This document shows, in pieces, positions 13,247 through 21,376 of a stretch of 64,000 bases of DNA. A model generated the notes under the pieces. That model was given only the letters and a program-made list of their open reading frames with translations, did no database searches and was not told the DNA's origin. Position 1 is the stretch's first letter, and each line of letters begins with the position of its first letter. The position numbers and the translations under genes are program-made. Source of the DNA: Flavobacteriaceae bacterium (GTDB lineage Bacteria; Bacteroidota; Bacteroidia; Flavobacteriales; Flavobacteriaceae); the NCBI GenBank assembly GCA_018402205.1, contig JAGYIX010000007.1, positions 1-64,000 on the forward strand, read 5' to 3'.

Positions 13247-13277
13247 TTATAAATCAATGTTTTATAAAATATTATAA
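13247..13277. promoter_or_regulatory. Candidate AbiEi operator: three TTATAA boxes
   Basis: The self-complementary hexamer TTATAA occurs at 13247, 13262 and 13272. The last two form a near-perfect palindrome with a 4-base centre. They sit just before the -7-like TAATTTTG (13281-13288) and TATTTTTG (13303-13310). AbiEi proteins are known to repress their own promoter through inverted repeats; binding here is inferred. Confidence 0.4.
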
Positions 13278-13280
13278 GCT

Positions 13281-13310
13281 TAATTTTGTAACATTTTTTA
13301 TCTATTTTTG
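13281..13310 (+). promoter_or_regulatory. -7 candidates for abiE
   Basis: TAATTTTG (13281-13288) and TATTTTTG (13303-13310) both match TAnnTTTG upstream of the ATG at 13326. The nearer one would leave a leader of only about 10 bases. Confidence 0.35.
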
Positions 13311-13325
13311 TTACAAATTATTGAA

Positions 13326-13922
13326 ATGAATAGCGTAGAATCAAAATCAATAGCACTCATCAATAAAAAGAAGCCAGGCTCCGTTTTTGTGGTAGATGAT
13401 TTTAGCAATCTAGGCTCTTCCGAGGCTGTTAGAGTAGCCCTGCACCGAATCGAGAAAAGAGGAGAATTAAAACGCATAGCTAGGGGCATATACGCAAGCC
13501 CAAAACACCATAAGTTCTTAGGAGAAATTGTACCATCTCCGGAAGAAGTGGCCGAAACCATAGCCAAAAGAGACCGAATTAAACTCAAGCCAACAGGATC
13601 CCTAGCCTTAAATAAATTAGGCCTGAGTACGCAAGTTCCAACTAGAATAGTCTTTCTTACTGACGGCTCGTCTAGAAAAATCAGAGTAGGCAAAGGCACG
13701 ATTACGTTTATACGAACCACGCCAAAAAACATGATGACCAAAGGGCCAATAAGCGGCTTAGTCATTCAAGCTCTAAAAGAAATAGGCAAAGAGAACTTAA
13801 CTGAAGACGAAGAAAATACGATTCTAAAAGCACTAAAATCTGAACGTTCTGAGAACATTCAGCATGACATGGCTTTGGCTCCTGTTTGGATTCGTACTAT
13901 TCTAAAGAAGAGTTTGAGCTGA
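13326..13922 (+). CDS. abiEi: AbiEi-type antitoxin (DUF6088)
   Basis: 198 residues. An N-terminal winged helix (SVFVVDDFSNLGSSEAVRVA, then LHRIEKRGELKRIARGIYA) resembles the DNA-binding domain of AbiEi/DUF6088 antitoxins, followed by the C-terminal antitoxin domain (TGSLALNKLGLSTQVPTRIV). AbiEi transcriptionally represses abiE and antagonises AbiEii in this type IV toxin-antitoxin and abortive-infection system. The ATG at 13326 is preferred over an upstream TTG at 13308 because the latter lies inside the promoter. The stop overlaps the abiEii start (TGATG). Confidence 0.8.
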   Translation: MNSVESKSIALINKKKPGSVFVVDDFSNLGSSEAVRVALHRIEKRGELKRIARGIYASPKHHKFLGEIVPSPEEVAETIAKRDRIKLKPTGSLALNKLGLSTQVPTRIVFLTDGSSRKIRVGKGTITFIRTTPKNMMTKGPISGLVIQALKEIGKENLTEDEENTILKALKSERSENIQHDMALAPVWIRTILKKSLS

Positions 13923-14923
13923 TGACTAACCACGAGTTTTATCAATTACCAAAATCAACAAGGCAATCGATTTTCAGTATTACTGAAAATCAAATAGGCA
14001 TGCCCGACTTTACCATAGAAAAAGACTGGTGGGTAGTTGAAACCTTAAGAATAATTTACCAGATGGAGGTAAGCAAGCATCTAGTATTCAAAGGCGGAAC
14101 CTCTCTAAGCAAAGCGTGGAAATTGATCGAACGATTTAGTGAAGATATTGATTTGGCCTTAGACAAGGCATTTTTTGGTTTTTCGAATAGATTGTCAAAA
14201 AAAGAAATCACTCAACTGCGAAAGGAAACAAACAACTATCTATCTACAGAATTTATTGGCGCATTATCAAGGCAATTCATTCTAAATGGGTACAATGAGA
14301 TTAAACTAAATTTAAATGAACCTCAATCAAGCGATGAAGATCCACGAATTATCGAGTTAACATATCCTATTACCTCAACCTACAAGGAATATATTAGACC
14401 AATCATACAGATTGAAATTGGATGTAGATCTTTGAAAGAACCTTTCAGCCTGATGCCCATTACCTCTATTGTGAATGAGCTTAATTCTACCATATCTGTA
14501 TCAGAAAAACCAATACAAATACCGACAGTTAGACCTGAAAGAACGCTTCTCGAAAAGTTATTTCTGCTTCACGAAGAATTTCAAAAACCTTCGGAAAAAT
14601 CTCGAGTAAATCGTTTGAGCAGACACCTCTACGACATCTATAAATTATCACGCAGCCCTTTTGCCCTTAATGCAATCAAGGACAAAGAACTCTACCAGAC
14701 AATTGTCGAACATAGAAAATTATTTACAAAAATATCTGGGGTTGATTATCGCCTGCATCATCCGAACTTTCTTAATCCAATACCCCCTAAAAACACCCAA
14801 AAAGATTGGATAAACGACTATACAATAATGAAAAGAGATATGATCTATGGAAATGCTCCTAGTTTTGAAGAGATGATTGAGGAAGTTAATAGCCTAGTGA
14901 ATCAAATAAGAGCAAACCACTAG
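13922..14923 (+). CDS. abiEii: AbiEii-type nucleotidyltransferase toxin
   Basis: 333 residues of the AbiEii/MNT nucleotidyltransferase family. FTIEKDWWVVETLR precedes the nucleotidyltransferase core FKGGTSLSKAW (GGTSLS) and RFSEDIDLAL (metal-binding DID). LLEKLFLLHEEF is the conserved C-terminal helix that positions a catalytic Lys. Such toxins block translation by modifying tRNA, and AbiE aborts phage infection. The ATG at 13922 overlaps the abiEi stop, giving coupled translation. The coding sequence is strongly AT-rich against the flanking metabolic genes. Confidence 0.85.
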   Translation: MTNHEFYQLPKSTRQSIFSITENQIGMPDFTIEKDWWVVETLRIIYQMEVSKHLVFKGGTSLSKAWKLIERFSEDIDLALDKAFFGFSNRLSKKEITQLRKETNNYLSTEFIGALSRQFILNGYNEIKLNLNEPQSSDEDPRIIELTYPITSTYKEYIRPIIQIEIGCRSLKEPFSLMPITSIVNELNSTISVSEKPIQIPTVRPERTLLEKLFLLHEEFQKPSEKSRVNRLSRHLYDIYKLSRSPFALNAIKDKELYQTIVEHRKLFTKISGVDYRLHHPNFLNPIPPKNTQKDWINDYTIMKRDMIYGNAPSFEEMIEEVNSLVNQIRANH

Positions 14924-14982
14924 AACATACCGTGTTGAGTTACAGGCTATCGCTTAAAATAGGTGCACCACCTGAGGCACGG

Positions 14983-15372
14983 CTATTTCTTTCGACCAAA
15001 TTTATAGGCCAATCCTAACGAGCCCGCCCATTTACCTGTGGGTTGTGCCGGAAAGAAAGGCGCGATAATAGATACCTTTTTGAGGTCAACACGAGGGCCA
15101 ATGCCCAACTTTGGGGTAGTCTTACCGTCTTCGATGTAAAGTGAGGGCAACGCACCCACTCCCACTTTAAAGTCTTGGTTGAGCACCAATGAAAGAGAAG
15201 GCCCTCCGATATTCAGGGTTACAAAGCCAGGTCCGACTGTAGCGCCAAGCATTCCGTCTAGATAAACTGCCGCCTTGGTTTCTTGCGCATGCGCACAACT
15301 GAAGGAAGCAAATGAGCAAATAGCCATCACCAAATAACAAACACTATGTAAGCGTAACCCCATTAACAGCAA
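14983..15372 (-). CDS. Small secreted or outer-membrane protein, unknown
   Basis: 129 residues, or 126 from the second ATG at 15363. A signal peptide (VCYLVMAICSFASFSCAHA, cleavage likely before QETKAAV) precedes about 95 residues of alternating hydrophobic/glycine sequence (GMLGATVGPGFVTLNIGGPS, LSLVLNQDFKVGVGALPSL) ending in a beta-signal-like GSLGLAYKFGRKK. It looks like a small outer-membrane beta-barrel or surface protein. It is the only minus-strand gene inside the palindrome-bounded island. A 7-bp inverted repeat lies just upstream of its start. No family recognised. Confidence 0.6.
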   Translation of the reverse strand: MLLMGLRLHSVCYLVMAICSFASFSCAHAQETKAAVYLDGMLGATVGPGFVTLNIGGPSLSLVLNQDFKVGVGALPSLYIEDGKTTPKLGIGPRVDLKKVSIIAPFFPAQPTGKWAGSLGLAYKFGRKK

Positions 15373-15381
15373 ATTGATGCA

Positions 15382-15400
15382 CCAAAATAGTGCATTTTGG
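15382..15400. repeat. Inverted repeat upstream of the small secreted protein
   Basis: CCAAAAT-AGTGC-ATTTTGG, 7-bp arms with a 5-base loop, 10 bases before the ATG at 15372 on the minus strand. It could be an operator or a 5'-leader hairpin. Confidence 0.5.
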
Positions 15401-15462
15401 TTTTGAAACTCGATTTGTTGTTTCTAACCATTTTATCGGTTCATTTTTAGAAGTTTGGCACC

Positions 15463-15483
15463 CACTGCATAGAAGTTGCAGTG
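15463..15483. repeat. Right copy of island-flanking palindrome
   Basis: CACTGCA, a 7-base loop (TAGAAGT), then TGCAGTG, followed by AAAAA. Arms, loop length and tail match the copy at 12556-12576, and GTTTG-GC precedes both. The two copies lie about 2.9 kb apart and bracket hicAB, abiE and the small secreted protein. The phd-like gene begins 38 bases downstream. Confidence 0.75.
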
Positions 15484-15521
15484 AAAAATGATTAATTTAT
15501 TGTCTCTAAAAATCCCAAATC

Positions 15522-15773
15522 ATGATCAGCACTACACTATCCGCGTTTAAAAAACACTCGAAGGAATATCTAGAAAAAGTAACCGATGACTTCGATACTA
15601 TTCTAATCAATACGGGCAAAGACAAGGGCCTAGTTATGCTCTCAATTGACGAGTACCAAGCACTCATGACTACTCAGGCTGAGCTCAGTGAACCGCTAAA
15701 CCAGCGCAGGCTATTTGAGTCTAAGGCGGCATTCGACAGAGGCGAAGGGTTCGAAAAAGAACTACTAGCCTAA
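15522..15773 (+). CDS. Orphan Phd/YefM-type antitoxin
   Basis: 83 residues. The N-terminal Phd/YefM fold is seen in MISTTLSAFKKHSKEYLEKV, ILINTGKDKGLVMLSIDEYQ and ALMTTQAELSEPLN, followed by a short acidic C-terminus (AAFDRGEGFEKELLA) that in relatives wraps the toxin. No YoeB, Doc or RelE-like gene follows: the next sequence is a terminator and a converging TonB receptor gene. It may be a solitary antitoxin or regulator, or the toxin may have been lost. Confidence 0.8.
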   Translation: MISTTLSAFKKHSKEYLEKVTDDFDTILINTGKDKGLVMLSIDEYQALMTTQAELSEPLNQRRLFESKAAFDRGEGFEKELLA

Positions 15774-15777
15774 AACA

Positions 15778-15803
15778 CAAAAGCACCCCATAAAGAGGTG
15801 CCC
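15778..15803 (-). terminator. Terminator of the TonB receptor gene
   Basis: On the minus strand GCACC-N9-GGTGC is followed by TTTTGTG, placed 27 bases after the receptor stop. Confidence 0.5.
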
Positions 15804-15829
15804 TTGCTCACTAAACAGACATGGAAAAA

Positions 15830-18068
15830 CTAGAGTCTAAAGGCTACCCCGCCGTAAATTCCGAAGGGGTGACCGGGTCTGAAGCCCGCAGGAACACGAG
15901 CCGCAGCGTACACCTCATCCAACACGTTGATCACCTGAGCGGTTAGGCTGATTTGCGAAGTGAGGTGGTATTTTCCTGCAAGGTCTACGACCACGTTTGA
16001 GTCTAGGGTCATGGGGTCGTCGAGGCCTCCGTTTGAAGCCTGGGTATTAAAGGCGCCGTTGTAGCGTCCGTTAAGGCTAAGCTCGTATTTGCTGTGTATC
16101 AAGCTAGCCGTTAGGTTAAACTGCTGCTGCGCAATATAGGGTACACGATCGCCAGCGCTCACGGTGCCCCAGATGCCTTGGGTGCTTCCGAAGTCGTTCT
16201 GAAAGATGGCGTTGGTAAGGGTATAGGCCGCTGAAACAGGTAGCTTCACCGCAGATCCGGGCTTTGCCAAGTCGTAGTTGAGCAGTAGTTCGAGGCCGCT
16301 CACGTGCACCTCACCGGCGTTGAACTGATCGAGCGATCCGGTTCCACCGCTGGCCGCAAGGTCAGAGCCCAGTAGGTTAGAGTAGTCGTTAAAGAAACCG
16401 ATGAGCTCTCCGCTTAGGCCTCCCAGGTTAAAGCGCGATCCGAGTTCGTAGTTTATACTGCGCTCGGCCTCCTCACCCGGAGCATTACCCGGAGGCGAAA
16501 AGCCCTTGTGCACTCCTCCGAATACAGAGGCAGAGTTAGAGAAGCTGTAGTTGAATCCGACCCCTGGGATAAAGACGTTGATGTGGTTTTCACGAACCGA
16601 GGCCTCGCCTGAGCGATCGGCGTCTTTCTGGCCCCAGTCTTCGCGCATAAGACGAATGCTCTCGTAGCGCACACCCGGGGTCAAGGTAAGGTTATTGAAC
16701 TTATACTTGTAAAGAGCATAGGCCGCCAGTGCATTGGCGCTAGAGATGCGGTTGTCTTGAGCGCCCCTAGGACCTTCAGAGGTAAGGGCCATATAGCCAT
16801 TAGTGATGCTGTAACCGTCTTCCCACTGAAAGCGGTCTTCGTCGTCATAGTGAAAGCGTGCGCCCACTTCGATATCGTGAAAGGCTCCGTTAGCTCCATA
16901 CCAATGGTAGTCTAGCTTGGTCTGCAATTCCGCGTGAGTAGTATACCCGGTTGTTGGCCTTAAGCAACAGCGCGTCGGCACCCGAGTCGGCGGTTCCGTT
17001 GAGCAGGCTCATATGATTCGGAAAGTCACCGGGGTTAGCCAGCACACGAGATAGGCTCTGCTTTTGGCCCTCGAAGACCACGTCGTCTAGCTTGTACCAG
17101 TTGCGGGTAAACTTATTGTTATAGGCGTTAGTAACCACCTTGAACTGATCTGAAAAATCAATCACATGGGTGAGCATGATCTGGCGCTGCTCGGCAACCA
17201 TATTATCGAACTGAGAAGAGGCGTAGCGCGAATAGGGGTTGGCATTAAAGTCGGCCTCCGAAAGCCCCAGGTAGGTCTCGTTAGACTGCTCGTCGTAGAA
17301 GTGGTACTTTACTTCTAGCGATTGCGGAATGGCCGCATCGGCATCAGAAGAGAATCGCAGCTTACCCGTAATTTCGTTGATGTCAAACCCAGTGTTATCG
17401 TTGTCGCCGAGCTGCTTGAATCCGTCTGAGTTGAAGTTCAGGTATTCCAAAACGTAGCCGAAGTTCTCGCTTGATTGACCCACCGAGCTGTACACCTGGC
17501 CGGTATTAAAGCTTCCGTAGCTGGTGCGTAGAGTTGGCCGAAAACTCATCGGGAATGGCGGTAGAGACTAGATTGATGGCTCCGCCAGTGGTGAAGGGCC
17601 CGTACTGCACCTGGCTGCTACCCTTTAAGATCTCCACAGCCTGCATGCGCGCAACCGATGGAAAGTAATAGGCGGCCGGAGAGCTGTAGGGGCCGGAGCA
17701 ATAAGCACCCCGTCTTCCATCAGCGTGATTTTTGAGCTGCGCTGCGGAGAAGTTCCACGAAGAGATATGTTGGGGCGCAGGCCGAATCCGTCTTCTTCGT
17801 AAAAGTTTACCCCTGGCACGGCGCGAAGCGCTCGGTTAATATCGACGTATCCGAACCTCTCGAGCTCTTCAGCCGACACATAATACGACGCTCCCGTGCG
17901 GTTTTGCGCCACATACTTGTTTCCTAATATCGTATTGGCACGAATAATTACCTCGTCTAAGCGCTGTACTGAATCCAAAGGAGTCTGCGTCTGGCTCTGC
18001 GCCGAAACCGCGCTAAAACCGGCTATAAAGACCCCTAAAAACGTTGCAACTACACTTTTCTTTTTCAT
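15830..18068 (-). CDS. FecA-like TonB-dependent outer-membrane receptor, three frameshifts
   Basis: A signal peptide (MKKKSVVATFLGVFIAGFSA) precedes a TonB-box-like RLDEVIIRA, the plug (GYVDINRALRAVPGVNFYEE, GLRPNISLRGTSPQRSSKIT, LMEDGVLIAPAPY, VEILKGSSQVQYGPFTTGGAI) and a ~600-residue barrel ending GYPFGIYGGVAFRL-like (HPFGIYGGVAFRL). The plug most resembles ferric-dicitrate/ferric-siderophore receptors; the ligand is unproven. Frame breaks near 16948 (extra G), 17533 (extra T) and 17690 (one C missing in a C-run) are single-base; repaired length is about 745 residues. It converges on the phd-like gene and is divergent from metZ. Confidence 0.8.
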
Positions 18069-18101
18069 TTATTTAGAATAATTAAAAATAAAACAACGAG
18101 G

Positions 18102-18109
18102 CAAATCTA
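18102..18109 (-). promoter_or_regulatory. -7 element for the TonB receptor
   Basis: The minus strand reads TAGATTTG, an exact TAnnTTTG match, 33 bases upstream of the ATG at 18068. Confidence 0.45.
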
Positions 18110-18180
18110 AAACCCAAAATGATTTTGAGCAAGTCTATTTAGATTTATTTTAAATAAATTTTAAATACGCCGCTTTTAGC

Positions 18181-18188
18181 TAATTTGG
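18181..18188 (+). promoter_or_regulatory. -7 element for metZ, implying a leaderless transcript
   Basis: TAATTTGG resembles TAnnTTTG and ends only 4 bases before the metZ ATG at 18193. Transcription would start at or next to the start codon. No Shine-Dalgarno is visible, as is usual in Bacteroidota. Confidence 0.4.
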
Positions 18189-18192
18189 CGGC

Positions 18193-19359
18193 ATGAAAGC
18201 ATTTGAAACCGAGGCGATTCGCGCCCAAATGGAGCGCAGCCACAACTTAGAACACTCCGCACCTATTTATATGACTTCGAGCTTTGTGTTCGAAGATGCC
18301 GAAGACATGCGCGCCTCGTTCAGCGAAGAAAAAGAGCGTAACATTTACTCGCGCTATAGCAATCCGAACACTAGTGAACTCATCGAAAAAGTCGCCAAAA
18401 TGGAAGGGGTAGAAGACGGAGTCGCCTTCGCCTCGGGCATGAGCGCCATTTACACCACCTTCGCGGCCCTGCTTTCATCAGGAGACCACATTGTCTCGTG
18501 CCGCGCCGTATTCGGGTCAACCCACACCCTCTACACCCAATTTTTTCCGAAATGGGGCATTGAGCACAGCTATTTTGACCCGGGAGACTTTAATACCCTA
18601 GAGGCCGCCATCACCCCAAGAACCAAAATCTTATACGTCGAATCACCCACCAACCCGGGGGTCAGCGTGCTCGATCTGAAGCGCCTTGGCGAGGTAGCCA
18701 AAAAGCACCATCTACTCTACATCGTAGACAACTGCTTTGCCACGCCCTACCTGCAACAGCCCGCACAGTTCGGAGCCGACCTTATCATCCACTCGAGCAC
18801 CAAGCTGATGGACGGCCAAGGCCGCGTGCTCGGCGGCATCACCGTGGGCACTAAAGAACTCATTCGATCGATCTACTTGTTCGCCCGCATCACCGGAACC
18901 GCCCTGTCGCCCTTTAACGCCTGGGTGCTCTCCAAGAGCCTAGAAACCCTTGCAGTGCGTGTAGATCGCCACTGCCAAAACGCCCTTGAGCTGGCTACCC
19001 GCCTTGAGGGGCACAAAAACGTGAGTTGGGTGCGCTATCCGTTTCTGCCCTCGCACCCGCAATACGAACTGGCCAAGGCACAGATGAAAATGGGCGGATC
19101 TATCGTCGCCTTCGAAATCGCCGGAGGCCTCGAAAAAGGACGCCAATTCATAGACGCCATTAAACTCTGCTCGCTCTCTGCTAACCTGGGAGACACCCGT
19201 AGCATAGTAACCCACCCAGCCTCCACCACCCACAGTAAACTCTCCACCGCCGAGCGACTGCAGGTCGAAATCACTGACGGAATGATCCGCCTATCGGTAG
19301 GCCTAGAGCACGTAGATGATATGTGGGACGACCTGAATCAGGCGCTTAATAGTCTATAA
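18193..19359 (+). CDS. metZ: O-succinylhomoserine sulfhydrylase / cystathionine gamma-synthase family
   Basis: An intact 388-residue PLP enzyme of the Cys/Met metabolism family. Seen are SRYSNPNTSELIEKVAKMEG, VAFASGMSAIYTTFAALLSS (PLP phosphate site), VDNCFATPYLQQP and HSSTKLMDGQGRVLGG with the PLP Lys. The DGQGR segment is typical of direct sulfhydrylases (MetZ), which make homocysteine from an activated homoserine and sulfide, though CGS activity cannot be excluded. It would supply homocysteine to the split MetH encoded 7 kb away, with the defence island and TonB receptor lying between. Confidence 0.88.
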   Translation: MKAFETEAIRAQMERSHNLEHSAPIYMTSSFVFEDAEDMRASFSEEKERNIYSRYSNPNTSELIEKVAKMEGVEDGVAFASGMSAIYTTFAALLSSGDHIVSCRAVFGSTHTLYTQFFPKWGIEHSYFDPGDFNTLEAAITPRTKILYVESPTNPGVSVLDLKRLGEVAKKHHLLYIVDNCFATPYLQQPAQFGADLIIHSSTKLMDGQGRVLGGITVGTKELIRSIYLFARITGTALSPFNAWVLSKSLETLAVRVDRHCQNALELATRLEGHKNVSWVRYPFLPSHPQYELAKAQMKMGGSIVAFEIAGGLEKGRQFIDAIKLCSLSANLGDTRSIVTHPASTTHSKLSTAERLQVEITDGMIRLSVGLEHVDDMWDDLNQALNSL

Positions 19360-19466
19360 AATTATGGAGTTGACGGCGGCACCTAAGAACAGTGATGCCC
19401 GTCATAGCGACCGCCTGCTGAAAAGTGAAACAAGTTGACGACTGCGCCTCCAACGGCCAAAAAAAC

Positions 19467-19901
19467 CTACTGATTCTTAAGAAGCGTGCTGCTAGACTGA
19501 ATCTTGTCACCCAGCCCGTCGATCAGGCGAACGTTGAGCCTTTCGCAAACCGGAACCTCGGGGATACTTTGGTTGTTCTGATCGCCTCCGTTGGCAAAGC
19601 TAAATTCGTATTCATCTTGGTGCGTAATGACAATATGCTCAATGGTCTTGCAGACCGTGCGGTCTTGATCGATAGACAGAAAGGCCTTGTCGACCGCCTT
19701 CACGTTAGAGACGATAATCATGCGCTCTGCCTCATCCTGAAAGGCCTTGCTGCCCTTTAGCGCCCGCTGGGCGTCGTTATTGACAATCACAAAGAGCTCG
19801 TCGGCTCTTGGTTTGGCCAGATTAAAATACTCGATGTGCCCCTTATGAATGGGGTTGAAGTATCCAGATACGATAACGGCTTGCTTTTTTTGAGTGTCCA
19901 A
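19467..19901 (-). CDS. Cytidylyltransferase-fold nucleotidyltransferase
   Basis: A 144-residue HIGH-superfamily nucleotidyltransferase: VSGYFNPIHKGHIEYFNLAK carries the HxGH motif and a late region resembles the ISSS motif (IQSSSTLLKNQ). Size and motifs resemble glycerol-3-phosphate cytidylyltransferase, RfaE2 and PaaT-like proteins; the substrate cannot be assigned. It lies 20 bases after the vanadium-peroxidase-like gene on the minus strand, probably co-transcribed. It converges with metZ across a 107-base gap holding a GGCGG...CCGCC inverted repeat without a T-tract. Confidence 0.75.
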   Translation of the reverse strand: MDTQKKQAVIVSGYFNPIHKGHIEYFNLAKPRADELFVIVNNDAQRALKGSKAFQDEAERMIIVSNVKAVDKAFLSIDQDRTVCKTIEHIVITHQDEYEFSFANGGDQNNQSIPEVPVCERLNVRLIDGLGDKIQSSSTLLKNQ

Positions 19902-19921
19902 AGATTCGGTTTTAAATAGAA

Positions 19922-21310
19922 TTATTCGTTTACCGCCACTGCTTGAGGCGCCTGTTCTGGTCGGGTATTTAAATGGGTGGTTACGTATTCACCAACGGCG
20001 CGACCCTGAGCCACTCCCTCATCGATGGCCATGCGGTAATGAATGCCTCCGTATAAACGTGAAATCGCCGCCTCTTGCGAGGCCTGAACAAACGACTCGA
20101 ACGATCGAGTGGGCAGCCCGTATTTTTCTTCGCTGGTATCGTCAAAGGCAAAGTTGTCGCCGTAAATCTTAGTGAGTGCCAGGGCCGCAGCGGTAGAGAT
20201 CACCGAATGGCCCGAGGTGTATTCAGGAAAGGGCGGAGTCTGCAACTTAGGGCGCCACTCTTCATCTACATATTGGTGAATGAGGGTCTCAGGGCGCACC
20301 ACTAGGGTCTTCCACTTGGTATCCCAGCACGAGATAAAACCGTCGAACAGCGCCGCAGTCACATGCAGATAGGCCTCAATAGTTTCGTCGTAACTGCTGC
20401 CAGCCTTCTCGGTGGCGATCTTGGTGATGCCCATCCAGTGCCCACCTGGGGTGATCTTCTTCACCGCAAACATGGCGTGCCCTTTGTAGTTAGACACGTA
20501 CGGATTGCAGTCCCAAAAAGCCGCGATGCGCGCCTCTTCGTTTTCGTTATTGTCTTCGGTAACCTTTTGACCCAGTTCGTACACCTCCATCAGCTGGCCA
20601 TAAAACGGACTATTGGGGCTCATGTCGATCTCGAGCGGAGCCTTTGGGTCGAACGCATCAGCACTCGGAATCACTAGGGGCCGGATACTTCTCCAGTGCG
20701 GCTCAATGCCCTCCATATAATCGGGCGGGGTCGGCTTCCAAAACTGATCTTGTTCTTGAATAGCATACTTCGGAAAGCTTCGGGTCTGGTTGTAAAAGTC
20801 TTCGCCTGCCCAGCCCTTGATGTGCGCCACCACCATATCGGCATAGGCCGTAGCAGCCTGAAATTCACTATCGGGCATGCCCAGCTCACGCAGCTCGGCA
20901 TAGAGCTTTTCGCGGTAATCGCTCATGCGCTTTTTAGAAAAGATGAAGTTTTCTCCCAGTAGCAAAAAGGCATGGGTAGCCGCCAAATGAGGGTTAACCC
21001 CGTCGGGCATTTCAGGAATAGCGGTAAAATCGGTGAGCTGACCTTCAAGACTCACATACTGATCTGGGAAGACCTGCTGCATAATCGAATACGCGGCAAC
21101 CGTTGGGTATACGTAAATACGCGAGGCTACAGGCGGAGAAAAAATATCGTGAACAATCACATCAGTGAGTTGCTGCATGGCCTCATTAAAAAGGGCCGCA
21201 TCTTGCACCCGCGCCTGATAACGCGTGTCTGGCTCGGCGCAACTAACTAGCGAAAGGCTGACCACCAGCAGGGTAGTCCACGCCCCTATCCACTTACTCA
21301 TTCGATTCAT
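19922..21310 (-). CDS. Vanadium-dependent haloperoxidase-like PAP2 lipoprotein
   Basis: 462 residues with a lipoprotein signal (TTLLVVSLSLVSC). The C-terminal vanadate/phosphate site of the PAP2 superfamily is complete: KWKTLVVRP (K-x6-RP), PEYTSGHSVIS (SGH with the catalytic His) and SRLYGGIHYRMAID (SR-x5-H-x4-D). These residues bind vanadate in haloperoxidases and phosphate in acid phosphatases. The long helical N-terminal half (residues 30-290) fits the haloperoxidase-like group. Halide specificity, if any, cannot be read. It lies upstream of the nucleotidyltransferase on the same strand. Confidence 0.82.
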   Translation of the reverse strand: MNRMSKWIGAWTTLLVVSLSLVSCAEPDTRYQARVQDAALFNEAMQQLTDVIVHDIFSPPVASRIYVYPTVAAYSIMQQVFPDQYVSLEGQLTDFTAIPEMPDGVNPHLAATHAFLLLGENFIFSKKRMSDYREKLYAELRELGMPDSEFQAATAYADMVVAHIKGWAGEDFYNQTRSFPKYAIQEQDQFWKPTPPDYMEGIEPHWRSIRPLVIPSADAFDPKAPLEIDMSPNSPFYGQLMEVYELGQKVTEDNNENEEARIAAFWDCNPYVSNYKGHAMFAVKKITPGGHWMGITKIATEKAGSSYDETIEAYLHVTAALFDGFISCWDTKWKTLVVRPETLIHQYVDEEWRPKLQTPPFPEYTSGHSVISTAAALALTKIYGDNFAFDDTSEEKYGLPTRSFESFVQASQEAAISRLYGGIHYRMAIDEGVAQGRAVGEYVTTHLNTRPEQAPQAVAVNE

Positions 21311-21376
21311 ACCTTAAAATTAGTAGAATTTTACGACAAGACGGCAACCTTAAGTCAGCGCGATTTTTATAAAATT

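Noticed and set aside
12556-15483. Integron attC sites
   Set aside because: The palindromes lack the GTTRRRY/RYYYAAC core boxes and are much shorter than attC, and no integrase is visible.
19360-19466. Small RNA in the metZ / nucleotidyltransferase gap
   Set aside because: A GGCGG...CCGCC inverted repeat exists but without a T-tract or promoter-like box; a weak transcription end is as likely.
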